Shown: positions 35,067 to 43,460 of the stretch, piece after piece | Layout: each line of letters starts with the position of its first letter | Numbering within the stretch: position 1 is the stretch's first letter | Source: AV69 sp963742315 | GTDB lineage: Bacteria > Verrucomicrobiota > Verrucomicrobiia > Chthoniobacterales > UBA10450 | Assembly (NCBI GenBank): GCA_963742315.1 | Contig: CAVULE010000003.1 | Span: 1 to 64,000 of the forward strand | DNA: 64,000 nt | Direction of reading: 5' to 3' | The notes under the pieces: model-generated | What the model saw: only the letters and a program-made list of their open reading frames with translations | Told to the model about the DNA's origin: nothing | The model's database searches: none | Made by a program: the position numbers and the translations under genes

Positions 35067-36065
35067 TTACAAAATCAGCATGCAATCGCCGTAGCTAAAG
35101 AAACGATACCGTTCTCGCACCGCTTCATTGTAGGCGCGCAGGATAAATTCGCGATCGGAAAAGGCGCTTACCAGCATGAGCAAAGTCGAACGCGGCAAAT
35201 GAAAATTTGTCAGCAAAACATCAACCACCCGAAACTGGAACGGCGGATAGATAAAAATATTCGTCTCGCCTTCGCCGGCTTGAATTTTTCCGAAACTGCG
35301 CTGAACCGATTCCAGGACTCGTACCGTTGTTGTTCCGACCGCAACGACGCGCTTTGCATTCGTGATTGCCTCGGCCGCATCCGGCGAAATAGAAAATCGC
35401 TCGGGATGCATTTGATGTTGAGTGATGTCTTCCACTTTAACCGGACGAAAAGTTGCCGTCCCGACGTGAAGCGTAATGAAAACGTGCGGAAGAATGCCCA
35501 GAATTTGCGGCGTGAAATGCAGCCCGGCCGTCGGCGCCGCAAGGGAGCCCTCGTATTTCGCGAACACCGTTTGATAGCGCGCTTCATCTTCTGCCCTGTA
35601 GCGGCGGTCTATGACCACTGGCCGCTTGATATACGGTGGTAGAGGCATCGCGCCGCCGCGCTGAAGATCTATGTCGTCAGACAACGCGATTTCCCGTGAA
35701 CCATCTTCAAAAATTTCGCCCGCTTCCGCGCGCACTCCTTGGATAACAGTGGCTGCGGCTTTACCAAATTTCCGGCTCGGCTTTACCAACGCTTTCCACC
35801 GGCAGGGCGCAGTTTTTTCCAAAAACAAGAACTCGAAGTTCCCGTCGTCGGAAAAATGCCGCGCCGGCAAAACGCGCGAGTTATTCAAGACGAGCAGATC
35901 GTCATCGCGCAGAAATTTTTTGAGATCAACAAAATGGGCATGTGCGATTTTCTTCCGGTCGCGATGCACCACCATCATTCGGGAATCTTCTCGCTGCGGC
36001 AGCGGATGTTGCGCAATCAATTCCCGGGGCAGCTCGTAATTGTAATCATTTAGCCGCGTACTCAC
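35067..36065 (-). CDS. queA: S-adenosylmethionine:tRNA ribosyltransferase-isomerase
   Basis: The 332-residue protein matches QueA: NYELPRELIAQHPLPQREDS at the start, VLNNSRVLPARHF, YEGSLAAPTAGLHFTPQIL, and VLLTNFHLPRSTLLMLVSAF near the end. It transfers the ribosyl part of S-adenosylmethionine to preQ1 in tRNA, making epoxyqueuosine. It is shorter by about 15 residues than many homologues but all core motifs are present. No other queuosine genes are in the window. Confidence 0.95.
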   Translation of the reverse strand: MSTRLNDYNYELPRELIAQHPLPQREDSRMMVVHRDRKKIAHAHFVDLKKFLRDDDLLVLNNSRVLPARHFSDDGNFEFLFLEKTAPCRWKALVKPSRKFGKAAATVIQGVRAEAGEIFEDGSREIALSDDIDLQRGGAMPLPPYIKRPVVIDRRYRAEDEARYQTVFAKYEGSLAAPTAGLHFTPQILGILPHVFITLHVGTATFRPVKVEDITQHQMHPERFSISPDAAEAITNAKRVVAVGTTTVRVLESVQRSFGKIQAGEGETNIFIYPPFQFRVVDVLLTNFHLPRSTLLMLVSAFSDREFILRAYNEAVRERYRFFSYGDCMLIL

Positions 36066-36118
36066 GCCTTCATCATCAAAGGATTTGATCGCGCGCGCAA
36101 AGATGACATCATCAGCCC

Positions 36119-36874
36119 GTGCTTCAGCCCGCGCTTTCTCTCGTTCTCGAAGCGCTGAAGGAAATTCGTGAGTCCCAGGAGAAAACGTTCCGCGTTTCGC
36201 GTGCGACGCTTAACCGATTGCTGGAGCCTCGGCGCCACCAAAACGTTCCCGATATTGCGGCCAAAGCCGCTTCGCTCGGGCAGGTGCGCGATCGCGTCTG
36301 CGTATGCACGAAGTGTCCGCACCTCGCGCGCAGCCGCACCCAAACCGTTTTCGGAGTCGGTAACCCGGATGCGGAATTGATGTTCGTCGGTGAAGCACCG
36401 GGCGCGGATGAGGATGCACGCGGTGAACCGTTCGTGGGCCGAGCCGGTCAATTGCTCACTCGCATCATCGAAACGATGGGCCTGAGCCGGGACGAGGTTT
36501 ATATCGCGAATATTTTAAAATGCCGTCCCGACATGCCGAAGGGCGCGCCGGGAAATCGTCCGCCGACGCCCCAGGAAATGCAGACCTGCATCGGCTATCT
36601 CATTGAGCAAATCGAAATCATTCAGCCGCGCGTGATGGTCGCGCTTGGCGCAACCGCGGTGGAAGGATTGCTCGGAGCGCGCGGCATAATGCGTGAGTTA
36701 CGTGGCAAATGGCATTCCTATCACGACACCCCGCTCATGATCACCTATCACCCGTCGTATTTACTGCGGAACCAATCGCCCGGTGAGAAACGCAAAGTTT
36801 GGGAAGACATGATGGCGGTGCTGGAAGAACTCGACCGCCCGATCAGCGAGAGACAGCGAAACTATTTTCTCTAG
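36119..36874 (+). CDS. Uracil-DNA glycosylase, family 4 (Fe-S)
   Basis: The 251-residue protein has the family 4 landmarks. The first Cys pair is in CVCTKCPHLARSRTQTVFG and further Cys residues are in NILKCRPDMPKG and MQTCIGYL, together able to bind a 4Fe-4S cluster. The catalytic motif is GEAPGADEDARGEPFVGRAG. The C-terminal motif is ITYHPSYLLRNQ. It excises uracil from DNA. The N-terminal ~55 residues form an extra charged helix. It starts 53 bases from the divergent queA start. Confidence 0.93.
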   Translation: MLQPALSLVLEALKEIRESQEKTFRVSRATLNRLLEPRRHQNVPDIAAKAASLGQVRDRVCVCTKCPHLARSRTQTVFGVGNPDAELMFVGEAPGADEDARGEPFVGRAGQLLTRIIETMGLSRDEVYIANILKCRPDMPKGAPGNRPPTPQEMQTCIGYLIEQIEIIQPRVMVALGATAVEGLLGARGIMRELRGKWHSYHDTPLMITYHPSYLLRNQSPGEKRKVWEDMMAVLEELDRPISERQRNYFL

Positions 36875-36901
36875 CGACGGTTGTGACCACCGTCGTAACG
36901 A

Positions 36902-37022
36902 TGTCATCCCGAAACCCGAATTCTTTCGGGGTGAGGGACCTCACACTCGGAGATTAGCGCTCAAATCGGCTTGTGTAACTTGCGCATGTTGGCGAGGTCC
37001 CTCGCTTGCGCTCGGGATGACG
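36902..37022. repeat. CCGAGCGAAGTCGA-family palindrome, long form
   Basis: TGTCATCCCGAAACCCGAAT ... GAGGGACCTC on the left, and GAGGTCCCTCGCTTGCGCTC with GGGATGACGG on the right, form an inverted repeat with about 50 bases between. The left arm contains a small extra hairpin (CCCGAA...TTCGGG). Confidence 0.7.
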
Positions 37023-37053
37023 GAAAGTCTGAAATAGCGCACTAGACAGTACC

Positions 37054-38085
37054 CTACAGCTGCGCTCGCGCCCGTCGCAGCCGGCTTTGGCTCGCCAGAG
37101 TAATCGTGGTTGACGCAATCATGCCACGCACTTCGCTGCGCGGGACTTTGACCCGCGTCTGCAGAGCGTCCAATCCGCTTTCCTCGAGCAGCGAGAGCGT
37201 GCGCACTCCGATCATTGCCGGCAACACTGTGGCGACGCGCACTCGCGCTGGATTGATCGCGATAGCATACTCCAGCCCCGCGTCCAACCCAGCGCGCGCT
37301 TCTGCGATCCAGCGTGAATAAATTGGAAGAAAAGCAGCTGGAGCGTCCAGCAAATCGGACGCCGAAAGGTCCGCCGCGCGCAACTCATCTTCCGGAAAAT
37401 AACAACGACCGGCGCGCAAATCGCTTCCCGCGTCGCGCAAAATATTCACCAACTGCAACCCCCGGCCATAATTCGTTCCCAGCTCGAGCATGTCCGCTTC
37501 GAGCCGTGCGGTGAAACTCTGCACTTTGCGAAAACAAACACGCGTCCAAAATTCGCCCACACAACCGGCCACCAAATAGGTGTAGTCGAGCAATTCCTGC
37601 GCATTGGCCAGCGCCGCGAGTCCTCCGCTCCATCGCGTCAAATCCTGTCGCTGACCACGCGTGATGATTGCGAGCAATTCGCGAACATCGCGTTGATCTT
37701 CAGCCGAAAGATTTTTCAAAGCTCGCAAAATTGCCTCCGCCGATTCCAGCAACGCCTTTTCTCCTTCGGTTATCGCGGACGACAGGTCCGGCAGGGTCTT
37801 AGTTCCGCGACTGCGGGACGAAGACTGGGAGCCGTCCTGTTTCGAAAGGAAAAGGTCTTTCAATGTTTTCCCAATCGATTGATCTTTTCCCGCAATCGCG
37901 CGCGCAAATCGGTCGAGCAGCTCGATTCGTTTTTCAGCAGGCATGGCATTGCTATCGGCAATGGTGTCGCTCGTTCGCGCCAGCAGATAGGCCAGGGCGA
38001 CTGGTTCCCGCAACGCGCGTGGCAATAAGCGAATCGAAAGATAAAACGAACGCGATACCGGTTTCAGCAATTCGAGCTCGTCCAC
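37054..38085 (-). CDS. Squalene/phytoene synthase family protein
   Basis: From the GTG at 38085 the protein has 343 residues; an ATG at 38217 would overlap the divergent hemW start. The first Asp-rich motif is ARTSDTIADS and the second is LVNILRDAGSDLRAGRCYFP. SRSFYLSIRLLPRALREPVA matches squalene synthases. It probably condenses two farnesyl diphosphates to squalene (or a presqualene step), feeding hopanoid or sterol-type lipids. About 20 residues (roughly 82-102, 37782-37840) are encoded by an imperfect palindrome inserted in frame between the helices DLFLSKQ and AITEGEKALLESAE. Confidence 0.85.
   Translation of the reverse strand: MDELELLKPVSRSFYLSIRLLPRALREPVALAYLLARTSDTIADSNAMPAEKRIELLDRFARAIAGKDQSIGKTLKDLFLSKQDGSQSSSRSRGTKTLPDLSSAITEGEKALLESAEAILRALKNLSAEDQRDVRELLAIITRGQRQDLTRWSGGLAALANAQELLDYTYLVAGCVGEFWTRVCFRKVQSFTARLEADMLELGTNYGRGLQLVNILRDAGSDLRAGRCYFPEDELRAADLSASDLLDAPAAFLPIYSRWIAEARAGLDAGLEYAIAINPARVRVATVLPAMIGVRTLSLLEESGLDALQTRVKVPRSEVRGMIASTTITLASQSRLRRARAQL
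37782..37840. repeat. Palindrome inside the squalene synthase gene
   Basis: The outer arms ACAGGTCCGGC and GCCGTCCTGT and the inner arms GTCTTAGTTCCGC and GCGGGACGAAGAC pair imperfectly. The element is read in frame without a stop and falls in a surface loop position of the enzyme. Confidence 0.5.
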
Positions 38086-38156
38086 AGCCAAAGGTTGCTC
38101 AGCTCGATCCGATCCGCGAGATGTAACTGCGGGAGAACCGGAAGATTCACGATCGT

Positions 38157-39278
38157 ATGAACGAAAACGAGATGCACGCCTCAAACGTGATCCGGCACCT
38201 TTACGTTCATTTTCCATTTTGCGCTCGCATTTGCCCCTACTGTGCTTTCTACAAAACGCGCGGGAACGCGACGGAGGTCGCACGCTTTTGTGAGGCGCTC
38301 GTCTCGGAAGCGAGGCGAGTTGCGAAAAAATTCCCCCTCACGCTGGAAACAATATTCTTTGGCGGCGGAACACCGACCGCTCTTAGCACGGTCCAACTGA
38401 AGAGCTTGCTCGAGCGATTCCGTGAAATTTTCGATCTGAGCGCGTTACGCGAATGGAGCATTGAGGCAAACCCTGGCAGCGTCTCGGTAAAGAAAGCAGT
38501 GACGTTACGCGAATCGGGTATCAACCGTATCAGCCTCGGCGTGCAAACTTGGGACAACCAGCTATTGAAATTGCTGGGCCGCGAGCATGACGCAGCACAG
38601 GCAGAAGAGTCGTTTTATATTTTTCGCAGCGCTGGATTTTCCAATATCAGCGTCGACTTGATGTTTGCCTTGCCCGGGCAAACGGAAAGGCAATGGCGCG
38701 ATTCCTTGGAGAAAACAATCGCGCTCCAGCCCGAACATATTTCTACCTACTGTCTCACCTACGAGGAGGACACCGAGTTTCTCGCACGATTCCAGCGCGG
38801 CGAATTCGCTGTTAGTGATGAGGCGGAAGCACGCTTGCTTGAGTTGGCGATGACGACGCTTGAGCAGACTGGCTACGAGCACTACGAGATTTCAAATTAC
38901 GCACGTCCGCGATTTCGCTCCGAGCACAATCGCGCTTACTGGCGTGGCGCGGACTATATCGGCATCGGCCCGAGCGCGTTTTCCACGCGCGGACTCGAGC
39001 GGTGGCAAAACGTTGCCGATCACAATGAATATGCCCGGCGTCTGTTCGCTAACGAATCCCCGGTCGCGTCGATTGAAAAATTAACTCCCGCGATGAAGCG
39101 GATGGAACATATCGCCCTCGGTCTGCGCACCCGGGATGGGATCGCCGCCGATATAATTGATCAAAATCAGGCAGAGAGATTGATCAGCGATGGATTCCTT
39201 TCCCGCCAAGCAAATCGCTTCGCGCTCACTCGTGCCGGAAAATTGCTGATTGATTCCGTCGCGGAAGAGTTGCTGTAA
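38157..39278 (+). CDS. hemW: HemW-like radical SAM heme chaperone
   Basis: The 373-residue protein has the radical SAM cluster motif C22-ARI-C26-PY-C29 in FPFCARICPYCAFYK. GGGTPTALSTVQLKSLLERF, IEANPGSV and GINRISLGVQTWDNQLLKLL follow. It was long annotated as oxygen-independent coproporphyrinogen III oxidase. The CxxxCxxC motif without a fourth nearby Cys of the HemN type, and the HNRAYWRGADYIGIGPSAFS region, fit HemW, a heme chaperone. An ATG at 38172 is an equally good start. It is divergent from the squalene synthase gene. Confidence 0.92.
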   Translation: MNENEMHASNVIRHLYVHFPFCARICPYCAFYKTRGNATEVARFCEALVSEARRVAKKFPLTLETIFFGGGTPTALSTVQLKSLLERFREIFDLSALREWSIEANPGSVSVKKAVTLRESGINRISLGVQTWDNQLLKLLGREHDAAQAEESFYIFRSAGFSNISVDLMFALPGQTERQWRDSLEKTIALQPEHISTYCLTYEEDTEFLARFQRGEFAVSDEAEARLLELAMTTLEQTGYEHYEISNYARPRFRSEHNRAYWRGADYIGIGPSAFSTRGLERWQNVADHNEYARRLFANESPVASIEKLTPAMKRMEHIALGLRTRDGIAADIIDQNQAERLISDGFLSRQANRFALTRAGKLLIDSVAEELL

Positions 39279-39297
39279 ATTCGTCGTCAGTTCCTCG

Positions 39298-39408
39298 GGG
39301 TAGCGCACGCGTCTCGCGTGTCCGCGAACGCGTCCCGCTTTCGCGGACTTCCGAAAAGATTGTTTCGGCGAAACGCCGAAACCAGCACGCGAGACGCGTG
39401 CGCTACCC
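39298..39408. repeat. MITE-like element with 23-base perfect terminal inverted repeats
   Basis: GGGTAGCGCACGCGTCTCGC plus GTG (39298-39320) and its exact inverse at 39386-39408 flank two inner hairpins, TCCGCGA/TCGCGGA and GTTTCGGCG/CGCCGAAAC. A degraded relative lies at 28885-28998. Confidence 0.8.
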
Positions 39409-39433
39409 AGAATCCTTGCGCGCCGACTTCTGC

Positions 39434-39482
39434 GGAGGGACGAGCTTCTTCTCGTCCTGGACGAGCGGAAGCACGTCCCTCC
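39434..39482. repeat. REP doublet between hemW and uppS
   Basis: GGAGGGACGAGCTTCTTCTC followed by GTCC forms one hairpin (GGACGAG/CTCGTCC). The inverted neighbour GGACGAGCGGAAGCACGTCC forms a second, then CTCC. The arrangement matches the inverted REP pair beside the RAYT gene at 57324-57387. Confidence 0.75.
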
Positions 39483-39488
39483 AACACA

Positions 39489-40199
39489 TCACACCCCGCC
39501 GTAACGACGTTGTCTTTTCGCGAAATCGTCCACCGCCGCAAATAAATCTTTCCTCGTGAAATCCGGCCACAGCTTTGGCGTGACATACATCTCGGTATAA
39601 GAAAGCTGCCAGAGCAAAAAATTGGAAATCCGCATTTCACCGGAAGTGCGAATCAGCAGGTCCGGGTCTGGATAATACCGGGTGTAAAGATGTTTGCTGA
39701 ACATCTCCGGATTAATCATCGCCCGATCGATGTGACCGGCCTCGACTTCACGCAATAAACTGCGAATCCCATCAATGATCTCATCGCGTCCGCCATAACT
39801 GAGCGCGAGAATCAGCGTAAGCCCGTTGTTTGACGCGGTGCGTTTGATCGATTCGTGCAAACGCTTCTGACAGTTGTCCGGTAAATCGGTCAGCCGTCCT
39901 ATTGCCTGTAGTCGAACATTTTTCTCGATCAGTTCCGGCGTCTTGTCCCTCAAAAACTTTTCGAGTAGCCGCATCAAGGCGAAGACTTCGCTCTTCGGTC
40001 GCTGCCAGTTTTCGGCCGAGAAAGCGTAGAGCGTCAGGTATTCCACTTTTAATTCGCCGCAGCCTTCCACACATTCCCGCACTGCATCCGCCCCCTTCTC
40101 GTGGCCTTTGATCCGCGGCAAGCCACGCTGCCTGGCCCAGCGACCGTTGCCATCCATGATGATGGCAATGTGTCGCGGAATGATTTTTGGCGCCGCCAT
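39489..40199 (-). CDS. uppS: Undecaprenyl diphosphate synthase (isoprenyl transferase)
   Basis: From the ATG at 40199 the protein has 236 residues. The motif IAIIMDGNGRWARQRGLPRI holds the catalytic Asp16. LYAFSAENWQRPKSEV, YGGRDEIIDGIRSLL and PDLLIRTSGEMRISNFLLWQ are typical. It makes the C55 carrier lipid from farnesyl diphosphate by cis-condensation. A GAGG lies just before the ATG, three bases after the purA stop, so the two are coupled. A TTG at 40205 is possible. Confidence 0.96.
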   Translation of the reverse strand: MAAPKIIPRHIAIIMDGNGRWARQRGLPRIKGHEKGADAVRECVEGCGELKVEYLTLYAFSAENWQRPKSEVFALMRLLEKFLRDKTPELIEKNVRLQAIGRLTDLPDNCQKRLHESIKRTASNNGLTLILALSYGGRDEIIDGIRSLLREVEAGHIDRAMINPEMFSKHLYTRYYPDPDLLIRTSGEMRISNFLLWQLSYTEMYVTPKLWPDFTRKDLFAAVDDFAKRQRRYGGV

Positions 40200-40201
40200 C
40201 C

Positions 40202-41470
40202 TCAAAGCATGATCGTTTCCGCGCGCGTCGGCCCAACACTAACGATTGTTAGTTTCGCGCCGGTCAATGCTGAGATTCGTTTGAGGTAATCCCGTCCCCG
40301 CTTCGGCAGGTCGGAAAATTTCCGGGCCGAGCGTGTCGGTTCCGACCAGCCCGGCATGGTCTCGTAAATCGGCTCGCAATTGTTCCATTGCGCAGAATCG
40401 CACGGTGGAACATCGAGACGCTTTCCGTTCAAACGATAGCCAACACAAATCGAAATCGGATTCACTCCATCGAGACCGTCGAGGTTGGTGATCGCGAGCT
40501 CGTCAATCCCATTGATCATCGTGGCGTAATGCGTCGCCACGGCATCGAACCAACCACAGCGGCGGGCCCGCCCGGTGGTCGCGCCGAATTCGCGCCCCAT
40601 TTCGTGCAATCTTTTGGCGAAACTGGCGTCTTCGGTCGGGAGCGGTCCTTCGCCTACCCGCGTCGTGTACGCTTTCATCACCCCAACCACGCGATCCATT
40701 CGGTGCGGCGGAACGCCCGAACCAGTACACGCGCCACCGGCCGTCGTATTCGACGATGTCACGTACGGATAGGTCCCATGATCGATATCGAGAAACGTTC
40801 CCTGTGCACCTTCAAACAAAATCTCGCGCCCGCCCTGTAAGGCGCGATGCAAATAAACCACCGTGTTCGCCACGAACGGCGACAGCGCTGCGCCGGCCGC
40901 CAAATATTGCTGGTTCACTTCGCGAAAATCATTCGGCTTTGCCCCCAGCGCTCGCAGGATGGCGTTGTTCTCCCGCATTTTCGCTTCGAGCTTCTTTGAA
41001 AACAGCCTGGGCTGCATCAAATCGGAAACCCGTAAGCCGGTTCGCGCCGCCTTGTCGCCGTAGGCAGGACCAATCCCTCGTTTGGTCGTCCCGATTTTCG
41101 CCACCCCTTTCCGCAGCTCACGCAATTCGTCCAGGGCGCGATGGTACGGCAGAACCAGATGCGCAGCGTCGCTCACCAGAAGATTGCGATCAATGCGGAC
41201 GCCTAACTTCTTCAAGCCGTTAATTTCTTTCACCAGCGCGACCGGATCGACCACAACGCCGTTGCCGATCACGCAAACTTTGCCCCGCCGCAAAATTCCC
41301 GACGGAATCAAATGCAAAACATATTTCTTGCCGCGATGAATGACGGTATGGCCGGCATTATTCCCACCCTGACTGCGCACCACTATATCGGTGTCGGCGG
41401 TAAGAACGTCGATGATTTTCCCCTTCCCTTCGTCGCCCCATTGCGCGCCGATCAAGATCGTGTTGGCCAT
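40202..41470 (-). CDS. purA: Adenylosuccinate synthetase
   Basis: From the ATG at 41470 the protein has 422 residues. The GTP-binding loop is GAQWGDEGKGK, and the catalytic Asp13 and the VRSQGGNNAGHTV His region are present. GTTKRGIGPAYGDKAARTGL, FEGAQGTFLDIDHGTYPYVT and VGVMKAYTTRVGEGPLPTE follow. It joins IMP and aspartate in AMP synthesis. Upstream in-frame starts add residues without family similarity. It heads a two-gene unit with uppS. Confidence 0.97.
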   Translation of the reverse strand: MANTILIGAQWGDEGKGKIIDVLTADTDIVVRSQGGNNAGHTVIHRGKKYVLHLIPSGILRRGKVCVIGNGVVVDPVALVKEINGLKKLGVRIDRNLLVSDAAHLVLPYHRALDELRELRKGVAKIGTTKRGIGPAYGDKAARTGLRVSDLMQPRLFSKKLEAKMRENNAILRALGAKPNDFREVNQQYLAAGAALSPFVANTVVYLHRALQGGREILFEGAQGTFLDIDHGTYPYVTSSNTTAGGACTGSGVPPHRMDRVVGVMKAYTTRVGEGPLPTEDASFAKRLHEMGREFGATTGRARRCGWFDAVATHYATMINGIDELAITNLDGLDGVNPISICVGYRLNGKRLDVPPCDSAQWNNCEPIYETMPGWSEPTRSARKFSDLPKRGRDYLKRISALTGAKLTIVSVGPTRAETIML

Positions 41471-41607
41471 GACTTTTTTTGGGCAAAATTTTGTCCCGAT
41501 GCGCTCGGTCGAGGCATTCGGGACTTGCGTCACAGGATAAGAGCAGCGGCTCCGCGCGCAAGACCATTCTGGACACGCGGCACGATAATGAGGTATCTGA
41601 ACAAAAT

Positions 41608-41751
41608 ATGCGTACCATCCTATTGATCATTCTAGTCCTGTTGTTACTCGGCGCGTTGCCGACCTGGCCCTATAGCTCGGGCTGGGGTTATTACCCGGGT
41701 GGCGGATTATTGATTCTGATAATCTTAATCCTGGTCCTTTGGCGGGCGTAG
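41608..41751 (+). CDS. DUF3309 small membrane protein
   Basis: The 47-residue protein has two hydrophobic helices, MRTILLIILVLLLLGALPTW and GGGLLILIILILVLWRA, joined by the aromatic-rich turn PYSSGWGYYPGG. This is the DUF3309 pattern, found as tiny stress-associated membrane proteins in many soil bacteria. Its function is unknown. It is divergent from purA with 137 bases between. Confidence 0.8.
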   Translation: MRTILLIILVLLLLGALPTWPYSSGWGYYPGGGLLILIILILVLWRA

Positions 41752-41831
41752 CGCCCTTCTGTCTCTGCGTCTCGGGAGCGCCGGCGGCCAGCCTGTTACA
41801 TTCGGCATTCCCGCCGAATGATGATTTCCTG

Positions 41832-42236
41832 TCACTTCGCCACCACTCGCACCACTGGCAACGGAAAACGCAACCGCAGTTCGTCGTGCAGATAAATCTC
41901 AACGTGATGCAGCCCGAATTGCTGAAACTGCACCCCGCCAAAGTAATGGACGTTGGTGGCATGCCCTTCCATCTCCTTTAACTCAAAATCCACCTCTGCC
42001 TGCGCCAGCACCTGTTGCTCATCTACCCCGACGATGCGTGAGCGCTGCTTGAATCTCCCCGCGCCGCTGCACCAGCGCGACCAGATGCAGAGTCGCATGC
42101 AGGTGATTGGTAATTGCGGGGCCGGTACGATGTTGATGACGCCTACCAGTGTCTGCATGCCATTGAATTCGTGCCGGACGTCCTCACACAGCACGCAGCT
42201 TTGCAGATCGGGCAGGATAACATCGGTCGCAGCCAT
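41832..42236 (-). CDS. Conserved protein of unknown function (DUF6941-like)
   Basis: The 134-residue protein begins LPDLQSCVLCEDVRHEFNGM. It contains VGVINIVPAPQLPITCMRLC, HATNVHYFGGVQFQQFG and HHVEIYLHDELRLRFPLPVV. This pattern recalls DUF6941, a small all-beta family; the name is from memory and should be treated as tentative. There is no signal peptide, so it is probably cytoplasmic. It lies 3 bases downstream of uppP and is probably co-transcribed with it. Confidence 0.65.
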   Translation of the reverse strand: MAATDVILPDLQSCVLCEDVRHEFNGMQTLVGVINIVPAPQLPITCMRLCIWSRWCSGAGRFKQRSRIVGVDEQQVLAQAEVDFELKEMEGHATNVHYFGGVQFQQFGLHHVEIYLHDELRLRFPLPVVRVVAK

Positions 42237-42239
42237 TTC

Positions 42240-43100
42240 TTAAATCAAACCGCGCATTAGCAGCGCGAATAACACTACCGCCAAAACGATCCGATAAATT
42301 GCGAAAGGCGCGAAGCCGCGCGCCCGCACCCAGTTCATAAACCAGGCGACAACGCCCAACGCCACCACAAATGAAACGATTGCGCCAATCATTAGCACCA
42401 CCCAATTGTGCCCGCTCATGACCAGAGGCGCGAGCCTTGTTTCATCGCTGCCGTGCCGCAAGGTCTTGAGCAAATCGTAAGCGGTCGCAACCACCATTGT
42501 CGGCATGGAAAGGAAAAACGAAAATTCCAACGCCGCGCTTCGGGAGAGGCCGGCTAACTGACCGGCCGCAATGGTTGACATCGAACGCGATGTTCCTGGA
42601 AAAACCGCCGATGTAATCTGAGCAAGACCGATCCAAGCTGCCTGAGGCAAAGACATTTCTTCCATTCGCAGCGTGTGCGGATTGCGACAAAGTGCGTCCA
42701 CCAGCCACATGATGATACCACCAATAAACAGCGCCCACGCCATCACCCAAAGATTTTCCAGGTTCTGCCCGATTTGTTTTTTCAAAAGGAACGCTGGCAC
42801 CGCGGTGATAACAAAGGCGATGATGGTGAGACCAAGCGGATGGGTAAAGATGTTGCGGTCTCCGCTTTCGCCGCGTGGGAAGGTTGAAAGAAATTTCAGG
42901 ATCCGGTTCCAAAAATAAACCGGCAGCGCCAGGATTGCTCCCAGCTGAATCACAATCGTGTACATCTTCCAATAAGCGTCATGTAGATCGAGGCGCAGGA
43001 GCGCTTCAACGATCCGGAGATGAGCGGTCGAGCTGACCGGTAAAAATTCCGTTAGTCCTTCGACAACACCGAGTAAAATGGACAAAAGAAAATCGTTCAC
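42240..43100 (-). CDS. uppP: Undecaprenyl-diphosphate phosphatase
   Basis: The 286-residue membrane protein has both active-site motifs of the BacA/UppP family: GVVEGLTEFLPVSSTAHLRI near the N-terminus and SAVFPGTSRSMSTIAAGQLA near residue 160, with the catalytic Glu, His and Arg. It dephosphorylates C55-PP on the periplasmic side to recycle the carrier made by UppS. Eight or so hydrophobic segments are visible. Overproduction of this family gives bacitracin resistance elsewhere. Confidence 0.95.
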   Translation of the reverse strand: MNDFLLSILLGVVEGLTEFLPVSSTAHLRIVEALLRLDLHDAYWKMYTIVIQLGAILALPVYFWNRILKFLSTFPRGESGDRNIFTHPLGLTIIAFVITAVPAFLLKKQIGQNLENLWVMAWALFIGGIIMWLVDALCRNPHTLRMEEMSLPQAAWIGLAQITSAVFPGTSRSMSTIAAGQLAGLSRSAALEFSFFLSMPTMVVATAYDLLKTLRHGSDETRLAPLVMSGHNWVVLMIGAIVSFVVALGVVAWFMNWVRARGFAPFAIYRIVLAVVLFALLMRGLI

Positions 43101-43203
43101 TGTGAGAGCTCTACCCTTTCGTTCGTGCTTTCGCTACAATGGCAGGAGCGTCATCTTCAGCATGTCCACGGTCAAAATTAATTTTGCCTGATTTCTCAAC
43201 CGA

Positions 43204-43440
43204 ACCTCATTGTCGGCCCTCGCGATGAAGCTCTTCATTACCGGAATCTGCGGCTTTGTCGGTAGTTCACTCGCAAGCTGGTTCATGAGCACCGGCCTTC
43301 TTTAAAGATTAGCGGGATCGAAGCAGTTCGTGGCAACTGATCGAACATAACCTTTTCGGAACCGCACGATGCGATGTCCTCAACCGTCGATTTCGAAGAA
43401 ACCTTCGGACAAACTTGCCCTTTGTCTTTACCCCGTTGGA
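43204..43440 (+). pseudogene. Remnant of a CDP-paratose/tyvelose 2-epimerase-like gene
   Basis: MKLFITGICGFVGSSLASWF is the dinucleotide-binding start of a CDP-paratose 2-epimerase-type protein. The frame stops after about 34 codons. A second fragment in another frame (about 43317-43370) reads RSSSWQLIEHNLFGT, matching the later segment of the same family. Everything else is lost. It faces the neighbouring GDP-mannose epimerase remnant. Confidence 0.55.
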
Positions 43441-43460
43441 AGTATTTTACGGACAGGCAA

